Below, piece after piece: positions 43,845-54,702 of a stretch of 64,000 bases of DNA. The notes beneath the pieces were generated by a model, which was given only the letters and a program-made list of their open reading frames with translations, made no database searches and had not been told where the DNA came from. Each line of letters opens with the position of its first letter. Within the stretch, counting starts at the first letter, position 1. The stretch is from Hordeum vulgare subsp. vulgare (taxonomy: Eukaryota; Streptophyta; Magnoliopsida; Poales; Poaceae), in contig NC_058519.1 of NCBI RefSeq assembly GCF_904849725.1, positions 105,636,881 through 105,700,880 of the forward strand, read 5' to 3'. The position numbers were made by a program, and so were the translations under genes.

Positions 43845-46800
43845 TGTGGGGACCCCGACTAGCAAGTCGAGTTCGCCGTGCCCAGTGACCCCAAGGATCA
43901 ATGTTCACTGAACACAAATACTGAATAACAGAGTCTTACATCCAAGTACCAAAATTATTACATCAAACGACCAGAAGGTCGGGTTCAAGAGCGAGGCCTA
44001 AAGCCAAATTAAACAGATACATCGAGTAGCGGAAACTCGTAAGGGCTAAGCGGTACCCATGCCATCAAGCCTACACCGACATGCATTCTGACTTGGAAGC
44101 GTCCTAGATCGCAGGTTCGTCTCCGACGGCGTACTCGTCGCCAAACTCCGGTCCTTCCATGTCTGGTCAATAATATAACCAGTGGCAAGCCAATGAGTAC
44201 TTTGAATGTACTCGCAAACAACCCATGATATGAACATTGATAGTGAAGAATAATAGTAACATGTATCTATGGTGGAATGCAATTTGGTGGAATAATCAGG
44301 TATATGCAACAAGTTAAAGAACTACTCTTGAAGAACAAGTTACATATATCAACATATCTGCTAAGGGTTGAACACACCGGGTTCACCCTATATGCCAAGT
44401 CACCGAACTTGGTCATATCAATTCCTCAAGTAACTCCAGTTATTAACACCATTCACCGAACTCACACACACACACTTTTGGTTTATGCGGAAACGCTGGA
44501 CGTAGTTTAAGCAGCACCACCCAACTGTCCTTGACCGTGGACACAACTATTCGAATAGTTTGACACTCTGCAGAGGTAGTACGCTGGACCCACGAGATCC
44601 GGGAAACTTCCATGTCATCCACGACTCGCGGTATATCACATATACCCGAGGTAAGTACCCGATCATCATCTTTCCCCTGACGATACTAGACAAAGAGGTC
44701 CACTCGATTGGTACCCAGCCCACATGTTGAACGTCTTACGAGCACCGACTCTGGACAGTATCAACCATGCGGGGACCAACGGTGTGCCTGGAACTCATAA
44801 TAATGGCATAGTCGTCCTACCTGGCACGACCCCATCACGAGAGTGACGACAATCACTCCCGCCACTATTAATGTGGCTCTTTGCTAGCACCGACCAGAGT
44901 AATCAACAAAGCCCTGTCCCATAAAGGGGTATCGTGGTCGTACTGGTAAGGTTGAGACGGTCGACACATCATAAATCTAATCCCATTTCCGAAACCATAC
45001 TCACACAAAACACCGGTGCATCACTTCACCAAAAGTGATCACCAACTCATCATCACCCTCGGGCATTAGTGGCACCCGACGGGGTTTTCATAAACTCTTT
45101 GATTTAACTCATCATCATGCTCATGATAATATGCTCTATCTTTACTTGTCAACATGGTATTAACATGACCCTCAAGGGGTAGGGTCAAGCTCAATGCAAT
45201 GATCTTACTCTACTAGTCAACATGACAGTAGCATGATCCTCATAGATGGTAGGGTCAAGCTCATCATGCTTGTGCTCCGAGGAGCCATATGTATAACATC
45301 ACTATCATGCAAGTGCTTCGATGAAGCCTTCGGTACCATCACACCAATGATGAACCGGCACTGTGATCACATGCAACGGGAAAAGTACCAACTATACTAG
45401 CATGCAACAATGTTTATGATCAAGTCATGGTCAAAGGGCTGCTTGCCTTGGTCAGCTAGGTATCCGGGGTCTTCGAGGTCTTCCACTCTGGATCCTCCGT
45501 CACTCGGTAACTCTACCGTCGAGAAAGGAATAAATAAATAATAGCTCACACCAAAACAGATCACAAGGCGCTTTTAAAAATGTTGCAAAGCTTGAATAAA
45601 TTCAGTTTATTATTTTGGAAAATGTTTCCTATGGTTTTTATTAGCTAAGCATATTTATTTAGAAGCAAACAGGAGCAAACAAATGCTTTTAATATCATTT
45701 TATTATACCAAAACAGATTCTGTTTTTGATAAATGTCAAACTCTACAGAATCAATTACTACACATTTTTAGAAAATTGTTGGTGGAAGAATCATATTTTT
45801 CTACTAGCTAAATATTTTTATAAAAATCATTTAAGCTGCAGGTTAAAAATAAAAGAAAAAGGCCAGGGGGGGACCAAGTCGGCCCAGCCAGCAGACCGGC
45901 TACCAGGCGCGCGTGGGCCTGGTTCAAACCTGACCTGCGGGCCCCTGGGGTCAGTGTCAGCGGCTACGCGCACTGGCTGCCCAGGACATCGACAGGTAGG
46001 CTCCACCTGTCGGCTCCTTCTCCTAACTCCAGCCAGAGAGGTGGAGACGGACGCCGGCGAGGCTACCGTTGCCCTCAGGCCAATCTAGGAGCGGGAATGG
46101 GTCCCTCGTTCCTCCGCCTACCTACTCGTGGTCGAGACGTCACCGGAGGTGGTCTGGGTCGCCGGCGACGAGGTGATCGTGGCGGAAAGGTTTTGGGTTG
46201 GCGTCGAGCTAGGGGCTAGGGGCACGGATTCGCTCGGGGAAGATGGGGGAAATGATCCTGGCATCAAGGGGAGTGCAATGGGAGGTCGGGCGGCGCAGGA
46301 GCCGGCGTGTAGCCGGAGATCGACCGGAGCTCCGAGGCGGAGGGGCCTCGATCGATCTCGAGCACCGGGGCTCTGCGAGCTCGATTGGGCGGCTAGGGGG
46401 ATTCTAGTGGTTGTGCTGAAGTTGCCTGGGGGTTGCTGGGGTGCCGGGGGGACCTATTTATAGGCCAACGACAGTGAGATGACTCGGGCGCGCCAGTGAC
46501 TCACCGTGGCGCGCGTGCGAGCACAATGAGGTTACTGGCCGCGAAACCACGGGTTCGGGACATGGTTTAGGACCTCCTGGTGCATCGGCTGCAGAGGGAA
46601 AGCGAGTGGGGTCGAGCCGCAGCGACCGTGCATGCTCGATCACGTCGGGCGCGCGCAGGCATGCATCGCCTGAGCTCTTGCGCAAGGAGAGGGGGCCCCT
46701 GATGGTAGCTTTGCACAGAGTGGGTGTCGGGGGAGCGTTTGGACATTACTGGGGGGGGGTTGGAACTGGCCGGGGCGACGTCCCCTTGCTGGAGGTTCTC

Positions 46801-48107
46801 TGTAGCGCGTCCAGAGCGTGGTTTTGGCATGCCATGGCATGGTGGCGTGCTCTGGGGTCCTTTGGACGTGTCCTCCATGTCCTGAGTGTTGCTGGGAGTG
46901 TGCCTAGCCGTTGTGTGTTAGTGGGAGCACGAGCTGGTCAAAGGAGGCAAGGAAGACCAGTGTTGCTAGTACTGGCCTGCGGCTCAAATTGAAGATCTTG
47001 TCAATAGTGCTTGGAGTTGGGGAGGGGCTGGTTGACTCGGTGCTCAGGGTGTTCTGGGGCTCTAACTCACCAAGTTTGGGGCTTTGCCATTGGGTAAAAC
47101 AGTGGCTAGGAGAGTTTTACCTTCCTGTCAGTAGGTGTTTGACAGTGATTTGGGGTGCTTCCACTCCACCACTGGAACTGAAACTTAACATGTTTGGTCT
47201 TGGGGTAAAAACATGGGGTTTCACCAAATTTGAGCTCCATTGAACATGTTTGGCTTTGTAAACTTGAAAATGCTTCAAAATGACCAGTACTGTCCTTTAC
47301 AAACGAAGTGTGGCCAAACAGAGTCTCACAAATCCCATCTTTGGTGTGGAGTGCTCATTTGGGGTGTCAAACACCTCTGCAAAGTTTCAGCTCCATTGGA
47401 GAGACTTTGCAATGTAGAGTTGTTCCAACTCTTCTCTGGACAAAGAGTGTTTTGGGCTCATTAGGTGCACTTCCCTACCTTGGATCAAGGTGAGATTTTA
47501 TGTGAGCACCTAATATGACTTGGGAGGGCTCCTGTAATTTTATGGGAATTTATTGAGATCATTTCCTTTGGAAACATCTCAAAAAGCTAAAACAGACAGA
47601 AATGGTTTTCAGGGTTTTACCCAAATAATATTAATATAAAATAGGGTTGAAAATCTTATATATGGAAAATATATGTCCTTCTGAGCTTCCATGAATTTAC
47701 TCAGAATTTTCTAAAGCAGGAAAGCAATTTTCCTTGTGGGAATATCATTCTTGGCCTTAGAAACAGACATAAATATAAAATAGGAAAATAATATTTTGAA
47801 TCACCAATTAATGTTTTTAATGAATGAAAATAATATCTGGATCAGATCACCAACTTTGGTTGGAAGTGCCACTTGGCTTCATGAGCTAGTAGTGTATCCC
47901 AACATGATGAAGGTGATCTTGATATAAAGGAAAAAGGGTTTTTGAAGAGAGCAAAATAATAAGTTTTTCATGGGTTTGAGTCATCAAGCAAGCAATCATT
48001 CACTCATACAAGGGCTGACATTGCACTCACAACATTATTTGAAAAAGTTTTAACAAGCTCTGATTTTTGCAACATAAAATACTTGTGATGAGAAACAGGG
48101 TGTGACA
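43845..48107 (-). repeat. E 5' LTR
   Basis: It is 4263 bases, TG...CA on the coding strand, and matches 33843-38102. Confidence 0.95.
46454..46463 (-). promoter_or_regulatory. E LTR TATA box candidate
   Basis: The minus strand reads CTATAAATAG, preserved at 36454-36463 in the other LTR, and lies next to the GC-rich block. Because the ten bases are nearly self-complementary the direction rests on the coding strand of the element. Confidence 0.55.
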
Positions 48108-48112
48108 GAAAT
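48108..48112. repeat. Target-site duplication of E, right copy (GAAAT)
   Basis: Identical to 33838-33842. A2 coding resumes directly with CATGTGCGACGCTAG (CDAS of RNase H). Confidence 0.95.
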
Positions 48113-48477
48113 CATGTGCGACGCTAGTGATTATGCTGTTGGTGCTGTTAGGACAAAGAGTTGACAAGAAGTTGAATGTTATTCACTACGCTAGTAAAAC
48201 TCTATACAGTGCCCAAAGAAACTATGCCACTACGGAAAAGGAGTTTTTAGCAGTCGTGTTTGCATGTGAAAAGTTTAGATCTTATATAGTTGACTCCAAA
48301 GTCACTATTCACTCTGATCATGCTGCTATTAGGTACCTTATGGAGAAGAAGGACGCTAAGCCTAGGCTGATCAGATAGGTTCTCCTGTTACAGGAATTTG
48401 ATTTGCATGTCGTTGACCGAAAGGGTGCTGATAACCTTGTAGCAGATAACTTGTCTAGGCTGGAGAATGTCCTTGAT
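48113..48477 (+). pseudogene. pol: A2 RNase H, downstream of E (broken)
   Basis: It resumes the RNase H that was cut at 33842: [11 protein letters not shown], then a two-base deletion near 48150, then [50 protein letters not shown] and [16 protein letters not shown] at 48376-48378 stands where A1 has a Trp codon (a G-to-A change). It matches A1 3420-3790. Confidence 0.9.
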
Positions 48478-49931
48478 GACCCACGACCTATCGATGACAG
48501 CTTCCCTGATGAGCAATTAAATGTCATCCACACTTCACATAGTGCACCGTGGTATGCTGATTACGCAAATTATATCGTAGCCAAATATATACCACCCAGT
48601 TTCACCTATCAGCAAAAGAAGAAATTCTTCTTTGATTTGAGACACTACTTTTGGGATGATCCTCACCTTTATAAGGAAGGAGTAGATGGTGTTATCACAC
48701 GTTGTGTGCCTGAACATGTACAGGGACAGATCTTGCAGAAGTGTCATTCCGAAGCCTACGGAGGACACCATGCTGGAGATAGAACTGCTCATAAGGTATT
48801 GCAATCAGGTTTCTATTGGCCCACTCTCTTCAAGGATGCCCGTAAGTTTGTCTTGTCTTGTGACGAATGCAAAAGGATAGGGAACATCAGTAAATGTCAG
48901 GAAATGCCTATGAACTATTCACTTGTCATTGAACCGTTCGATGTCTGGGGCTTTGATTATATGGGACCCTTCCCGAGTTCCAATGGGTATATTCACATCT
49001 TAGTTGCTGTGGATTACGTCACTAAGTGGGTAGAAGCTATCCCCACTAAAAATGTTGATCACCACACCTTTATTAAGATGCTTAAATAAGTCATTTTCCC
49101 AAGATTTGGAGTCCCTAAATATCTGATGACTGATGGCGGTTCACACTTCATTCATGGTTTTTCCGCAAGATGCTCGCTAAGTATGATGTCAACCATAGAG
49201 TTGCATCTCCTTATCATCCTCAGTCTATTGGTCAAGTGGAGTTGAGTAATAGGGAGATCAAATTGATCTTACAAAAGACTGTTAATAGATCTCAGAAGAA
49301 TTGGTCTAGCAAACTTGACGATGCACTATGGGCTTATAGGACTGCTTATAAGAATCCCATGGGCATGTCGCCGTACAAAATGGTTTACGGTAAGGCTTGT
49401 CATTTACCTCTTGAGCTGGAACACAAAGCTTACTGGGCAATCAAAGAGCTCAACTATGATTTCAAACTTGCCGGTGAGAAGCAGTTGTTTGATATCACCT
49501 CATTAGATGAATGGAGGGACGAGGCATACGAGAATGCCAAGCTGTTCAAGGAAAAGGTTAAGAGATGGCACGATAAAAGAATACGAAAACGAGAGTTCAA
49601 TGTAGGAGATTATGTCCTGCTATACAATTCTCGCTTAAGATTCTTCGCAGGTAAGCTTCTCTCTAAATGGGAAGGTCCTTACGTTATCGAGGAAGTATAT
49701 CGTTCCGGTGCCATCAAAATCAATAACACGGAAGGAAATTTTCCTAGAGTGGTAAATGGGCAAAGAATCAAGCATTATATCTCCGGTACTCCCATAAATG
49801 TTGAGACCAATATCATCAATATCATAAGTCCAAAGGAGTACATAAGGGATGTTTATCAGCCTGTTTCAGACCCTGAAAACGAAGAGGTATATGTTTCGGT
49901 AAGTAATTGGACTCCGAAACTTTTCCAATAG
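48478..49931 (+). pseudogene. pol: A2 integrase (broken)
   Basis: The zinc-binding H-H-C-C region reads [47 protein letters not shown]. The core has Asp in GFDYMGPF, Asp in LMTDGGSHF (in a different frame after 49090) and Glu in [11 protein letters not shown], then [34 protein letters not shown] and the GPY/F-like KWEGPYVIEEVYRSGAIKI. A TAA at 49087-49089 replaces a Glu codon of A1, and a short deletion near 49160 shifts the frame. From 49170 the frame is clean to the natural stop TAG at 49929-49931. Confidence 0.9.
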
Positions 49932-50220
49932 GAAATTTCCTCCGTTTTGGAAGGAAAATTAGAAAAATAAAAAGTAGTCCGGAGAGCGCACGACTCGGCC
50001 ACAAGCTTGGTAGCTGCCACCTACCCCCCTGGAGGCGGCTAGAGGGCTTGTGGGCACCTCGTGTGCCTCCCGGACTCCGTTTTCTTGTGGAGCACTCCTT
50101 CTGGTCCAGAAAAAATCAATATATATATATATATACGCCCGAAGGTTTTGATCTCCGTATCGTGTAGTTTTCCACTGTTTTCGTTTCGAGCCTGTTGTCT
50201 ACCGCAGATTTAGAGCAAAG
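49932..50220 (+). promoter_or_regulatory. A2 internal LTR-like module with hairpin before the extra ORF
   Basis: It is equivalent to 5247-5520 of A1. Hairpin 49986-50066 has outer arms GCGCACGA/TCGTGTGC, middle arms CCACAAGC/GCTTGTGG and inner arms TAGCTGCC/GGCGGCTA. Then come GGTCCAGAAAAAATCA and an (AT)n run at 50123-50136. The following GTTTCGAGCCTGTTGTCTACCGCAG could be a 3' splice site just before the ATG. Confidence 0.6.
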
Positions 50221-50607
50221 ATGTCTCAGGAATCTATTGGGGAGAATGATCTTCCCCAAGTTCATGAAGAAGTAGATGCTGATCTGAAAAGAGTAGAAGT
50301 CACGGAAGCCAGGGACAAAGCTAAGGAGAAAACCCAAGCTAGGGAGGAAGTTCAACCTATGTTCAACATTGAAGACGTTGAAGGAGTAGATTTTCTCCAA
50401 CCCTTCCTCCACGTGCTGTCTCCATCCTTGATTGAACTCTTGAGATTTTGCGAAACAACTCGTGGTCGCAATATTTTCCTTTCTCGTGAAGTTGTTTTGC
50501 TGGAAAACCATGTCGCAGATCTCAAAGGTATAAATCAAAGATTGATAACTCTCTTGGAATCAAAGGCAACAACACCACCACCATCACCACCAAAGGAAGA
50601 CCACTAA
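50221..50607 (+). CDS. A2 small accessory 3' ORF, 128 residues, intact
   Basis: ATG at 50221 opens MSQESIGENDLPQVHEEVDADLKRVEVTEARDKAKEKTQAREEVQPMF, a highly charged N-terminus. It is followed by VEGVDFLQPFLHVLSPSLIELLRFCETT and a heptad-like stretch FLSREVVLLENHVADLKGINQRLITLLESK, ending TTPPPSPPKEDH and TAA. The frame has no lesions although the rest of A2's code is broken. A1 has an ORF in the same slot with the same last nine residues but an unrelated body. No signal peptide, membrane span or enzyme motif is seen. It lies between the hairpin module and an internal polypurine motif; the function is unknown. Confidence 0.6.
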   Translation: MSQESIGENDLPQVHEEVDADLKRVEVTEARDKAKEKTQAREEVQPMFNIEDVEGVDFLQPFLHVLSPSLIELLRFCETTRGRNIFLSREVVLLENHVADLKGINQRLITLLESKATTPPPSPPKEDH

Positions 50608-50640
50608 GCATTGGTATGGGCAATCCCCTTGGCTTTTGCC

Positions 50641-50654
50641 AAGCTTGGGGGAGT
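50641..50654 (+). other. A2 internal polypurine-tract-like motif
   Basis: AAGCTTGGGGGAGT is an exact copy of the 3' tract at 52131-52144. It lies 34 bases after the small ORF stop. Confidence 0.7.
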
Positions 50655-52130
50655 TGCCCTGGTATCGTATCACCTTTATATCTTTTGCTTTTACCTTTGT
50701 TTTAGTTCTTTCCTTTTCAGTTTTTTATTTCTTCTCTTAGAGGAATAAGTCTTTAGTGTTTAGTTTGAGTCTTTTGCCTTGTGTCTCCCGCGATGTATTC
50801 GAGCTTGCGAGCTATATAATAAAGAGTATCTTAGTCAAGGGCTTTGCTTTGTGTCGTGATCAAAAGTATGAAAAGAATGATAGCATGAAAGATTATGAGA
50901 TGATTTTATGGAAGTGATAGCTTCACATATGACACGTATGATGATTAAAACTTTTTGAGAATAAATCAACATAGACCTCCATCATTGTTGCAATTAATAA
51001 GAAGTAATAAGGAAAGAGAGGTTCACATATAAATATATCATTTTAGACACTTTTTACAATTGTGAGCACTCACCAAACTATTACATGCTTAGGAGTAGAT
51101 GTTGGACAAGGAAGACAACATAATGAATTGTGTTTGCTTGGTTCCAAACAATGTTATATGAGTAGAGATCCCTTAGCACGTGATGATCGCTTCCACATCA
51201 TATTAGCCAAAACTCCTGCACCAAGTAGAGATACTACTTGTGCATCCATAAACCTTCAACCCAGTTTTGCCATGAGAGTCCACCATACCTACCTATGGAT
51301 TGAATAAGCTCCTTCAAGTAAGTTGTCATTGGTGCAAGCAATAAAAATTGCTCTCTAATATGTATGATCTATTAGTGTGTGGAAAATAAGCTTTGTACGA
51401 ACCTGTGATGAGGAAGACATAAAAGCGACAGACTGCATAATAAAGTTCTTTATCACAGGAGGCAATATAAACTGACGTTCCTCCGCACTAAGAGGACACG
51501 CATTCAAACGTCAAAAGCGCATGACAACCTATGCTCCCCTCTGCGAAGGGCCTATCTTGTACCTTTACTTTTTGCCCTTGTAAGAGTCATGGTGATCTTC
51601 ACCAATTCCCTATTTTTTCCTTTGTCTGGGCTACCGTCACATGCTTGGTAAAGATCTATATTCATATATCAACTTGGAGTTGAGTACTTATGCTTTATTA
51701 TTGTTGACTTTACCCTTGAGGTAAATAGTTGGGAGGCAAAACTATAAGCCCCTATTTTCCTCTGTGTCCAGCTAAAACTTTGATACCATGAGTACCACGT
51801 GAGTTGTAACAATTGTGGAAAATAAAAGAGATGATTGGGTATGTGGGTTTGCCTTACAAGCTCTTATTTGACTCTTTCTGATGTTATGATAAATTGCAAT
51901 TGCTTCAATGACATTGGACTGTTGTTGGTTACTTCTCGGTAAGGTTTTTGCTTCATAATTTGCTTTGTGAAGGAATTGTTACTTTCCCATAAGAATCTTT
52001 ATGATGTATTGCTGTTCTATGTGTGATCACGATGCCCTCATGTCCGTATTATGTTTTATCGACACCTTCGTCCCTAAACATGTGGACATGTTTATGGAAC
52101 TTCGTTTTCGCTTGAGGACAAGCGAGGTCT
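50655..52130 (+). other. A2 3' untranslated region
   Basis: Colinear with A1 6102-7576, non-coding. Nothing further is recognised in it. Confidence 0.7.
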
Positions 52131-52144
52131 AAGCTTGGGGGAGT
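52131..52144 (+). other. A2 polypurine tract
   Basis: AAGCTTGGGGGAGT is immediately followed by the LTR start TGATACG. Confidence 0.88.
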
Positions 52145-53663
52145 TGATACGTCCATTTTGCATCATGCTTTCATGTTGATATTTATCGCTCTATGGGCTG
52201 TTATATTACTTTGTGGTACCATATTTATGCCTTTTCTCTCTTATTTTGCAAGGTTTATTTGAAGAGGGAGAATTCAGGCAGCTGGAATTCTGGACTAGAA
52301 AAGGAGCAAATCTGAGTCCTCTATTCTGCACAACTCCAAATGCCCTGAAAATTTACGTGGAATTTTTTGGGAATATATAAAAAATATTGGGCGAAAGAAG
52401 TACCAGAGGGGAGCTACCAGGGCCCCACAAGCCTGGTAGCCGCCACCCCCTGGTGGCGGCTACAGGGCTTGTGGGCTCCCCGACGGCCCACGGGCCCCCC
52501 TCTTTTGCTATATGAAGGGTTTTGTTCCAGAAAAAGTCAATCGGGAGCTTTTTCGTGGTTTTGCCTCCGCCATGAGGCGGAACTTGAGCAGATCCAATCT
52601 AGAGCTCCGGCAGGACGGTCCTGCTGGGGAAACTTCCCTCCCGGAGGGGGAAATTGTCGTCATCGTCATCACCAACACTCCTCTCGTCGGAGGGGAGGCA
52701 TCTTCATTAACATCTTCATCAGCACCATCTCCTATCCAATCCCTAGTTCATCTCTTGTAACCAATCTCCGTCTCGCGACTCCGTTTGGTACTTGTAAGGT
52801 TGCTAGTAGTGTTGATTACTCTTTGTAGTTGATGCTAGTTGGATTACTTGGTGGAAGAGTTTATGTTCAGATCCTTGATGCTATTCATTACACCTCTGAT
52901 CATGATTACGATTATGCTTTGTGAGTAGTTACTTTTGTTCCTGAGGACATGGGATAAGTCTTGTTAATAATACTCATGTGAATTTGGTATTCGTTCGGTA
53001 TTTTGATATGATGCATGTTGTCTTTTCCTCTAGTGGTGTTATGTGAATGTCGACTACATAACACTTCACCATACTTGGGCCTAGAGTAAGGCATTGGGGA
53101 GTAGTAAGTAGATGATGGGTTGTTGGAGTGATAGAAGCTTAAACCACAGTCTATGCGTTGCTTCGTAAGGGGCTGATTTGGATCCACTAGTTTAATGCTA
53201 TGGTTAGACGTTGTCTTAATTCTTCTTTCGTAGTTGCGGATGCTTGCGAGAGGGGTTAATCATAAGTGGGATGATTGTCCAAGTAAGGGCAGTACCCAAG
53301 CGCTGGTCCACCCACATATCAAACTATCAAAGTAACGAACGTGAATCACATGAACATGATGAAACTAGCATGACAGAAATTCCCGTGTGTCCTCGGGAGC
53401 GTTTTTCCTCCTGTAAGACTTTGTTTAGGCTTGTCCCTTGCTACAAAAGGGATTCGGCCACTTGCTGCACCATTTCTACTACTTGTTACTTTTCACTTGC
53501 TACGTTTCACCTCGCTATATGATCACTTGTTACTGCTACTTTCAGTGCTTGCAGTTATTACCTTGCTGAAAACCGTTTATCAGAGCCTTCCGCTCCTCGT
53601 TGGGTTCGACACTCTTACTTATCGAAAGGACTATGATTGATCCCCCATACTTGTGGGTTATCA
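52145..53663 (+). repeat. A2 3' LTR
   Basis: It is 1519 bases, TG...CA, without the tandem duplication of the 5' LTR. The hairpin is at 52424-52475. Confidence 0.95.
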
Positions 53664-53668
53664 CCAAT
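53664..53668. repeat. Target-site duplication of A2, right copy (CCAAT)
   Basis: Identical to 28926-28930. Confidence 0.93.
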
Positions 53669-54702
53669 CTGTAGGTGAGTCATCGGTGTCTTTATAACCG
53701 AACAAAAGTTCGGACCCAGTAGCCCCCGAGCCTTAATTTGGGCGGGACGACTGAATTAAGGGTCGACATGGCATTCTGCCAACCTATAGGCTTTAAAGCA
53801 AGAAAATGGAAAATTATCCAAGGATTTTCAGCTAATCCAAGCCGATCTACAAGCCACCACGGCCGAACTTGAGGATGTGAAATAATTCACCACAGAAGCA
53901 CTTGGTAAGGGAAATTATTCGTGATATGCTAAATTTTAGTTGGATTTCCTTAATAACCAAGAATTTTGTTATAGCGGGTGAATCAATAGGCCAAATGCAA
54001 AAGGATTTAGATGCATCTTGAGATTCTTATAGGTACGCCAAATCTCAGCTTGAAGCTAGTCATCGTGTATTAAAGCGATGTTGCGAGGAAAATAACCATC
54101 TCAAAGAAGGGAATAACCACCACTAGTTTGAAAGCTCAATTTTCGCAAAATGGCATTGAGAATCAGAAATTGAAGGCCGACATATTTTGTAAGTAAAATT
54201 CTGACCTGTAAAAGATCACTGTTTCTTTATGTTAACGGTGAAACTGTGTGCCTCTTTTTGATTAGGTCTCATGTCTCATTACTGGGCATCCTAAAGAAGA
54301 AGCTAGTTCTTTTGGGTAGGACTTCCTGAAGGAACTATCCATTCTGCATGAGCGAGCTCAAAAGGCTATGTAGAGTATGGTCCGAGCTCTATGGCCAAAC
54401 CAAACCCCCCGCAAGGGATGGCCGAGCTTTCCAAGCTATTTAGAGGAGCCCGATGCCGCTTCGAACTATGGAAGACTTCAGCCTGCCGAGAAGGAGATCG
54501 GGAGGCATGGGCTATGGTGAAGACCCGCTTTGTGTGTCTAGATCCCGAGCACATGGCCCGGGTTGGGCCGGCGGGGCCAGATGGGAAAGAAATTCCTCTT
54601 CACGTGGTGTATGATCAAGTCATGCATGTCGCATGCTTGTCACAAGAGGACTGCACTTTAGATGTTGTAATAGATCATCTCGACCAACCGCCAAGTGTCT
54701 GA
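53669..54702 (+). pseudogene. C antisense ORF, second part with two candidate introns (decayed)
   Basis: It continues from 28930 across A2. Coding-like pieces are KLSKDFQLIQADLQATTAELEDVK, ESIGQMQKDLDAS, YRYAKSQLEASHRVLKRCCEENNHLKEGNNHH (coiled-coil character) and then LKELSILHERAQKAM. The longest clean frame, 54391-54702, reads WKTSACREGDREAWAMVKTRFVCLDPEHMARVGPAGPDGKEIPLHVVYDQVMHVACLSQEDCTLD. Gaps between the pieces look like small introns: GTAAGG...TTATAG at 53905-53974 and GTAAGT...GATTAG at 54189-54265, both plus-strand. Spliced antisense genes between integrase and LTR are reported for Tat-lineage elements; the role is unknown. Several stops show it is dead. Confidence 0.55.

Larger units (their letters stand above)
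33843..48107 (-). mobile_element. E: chromodomain Ty3/Gypsy retrotransposon (Tekay/Del-like) with 4.26-kb LTRs and a pre-gag ORF
   Basis: On the minus strand it begins TGTCACACCC and ends GGGTCCCCACA. Length is 14265 bases with LTRs of 4263 and 4260 and exact GAAAT target duplications. The internal region reads primer-binding site, extra ORF, gag with zinc knuckle, protease, RT, RNase H, integrase and C-terminal chromodomain, the signature of chromoviruses; the long LTRs suit the Tekay/Del clade. LTRs differ by about 3 percent in the first 400 bases by eye. About ten stops and one frameshift disable it. The family name is not known to me. Confidence 0.93.
28931..53663 (+). mobile_element. A2: Athila-type Ty3/Gypsy retrotransposon with both LTRs, host of E
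   Basis: The element begins TGATACGTCC and ends GGGTTATCA, with exact CCAAT target duplications. Without E and its extra target copy it is about 10.46 kb. Internal order is primer-binding site, gag, protease, RT, RNase H, integrase, hairpin module, small ORF, polypurine tract. It is the same family as A1. LTR divergence is about 3 percent in two samples compared by eye. Its pol is split at 33842/48108 by E, and it carries frameshifts and stops besides, so it is inactive. Confidence 0.95.

Noticed and set aside
50123..50136. AT dinucleotide run as a promoter
   Set aside because: A simple microsatellite that varies between A1 and A2; no supporting start signal.
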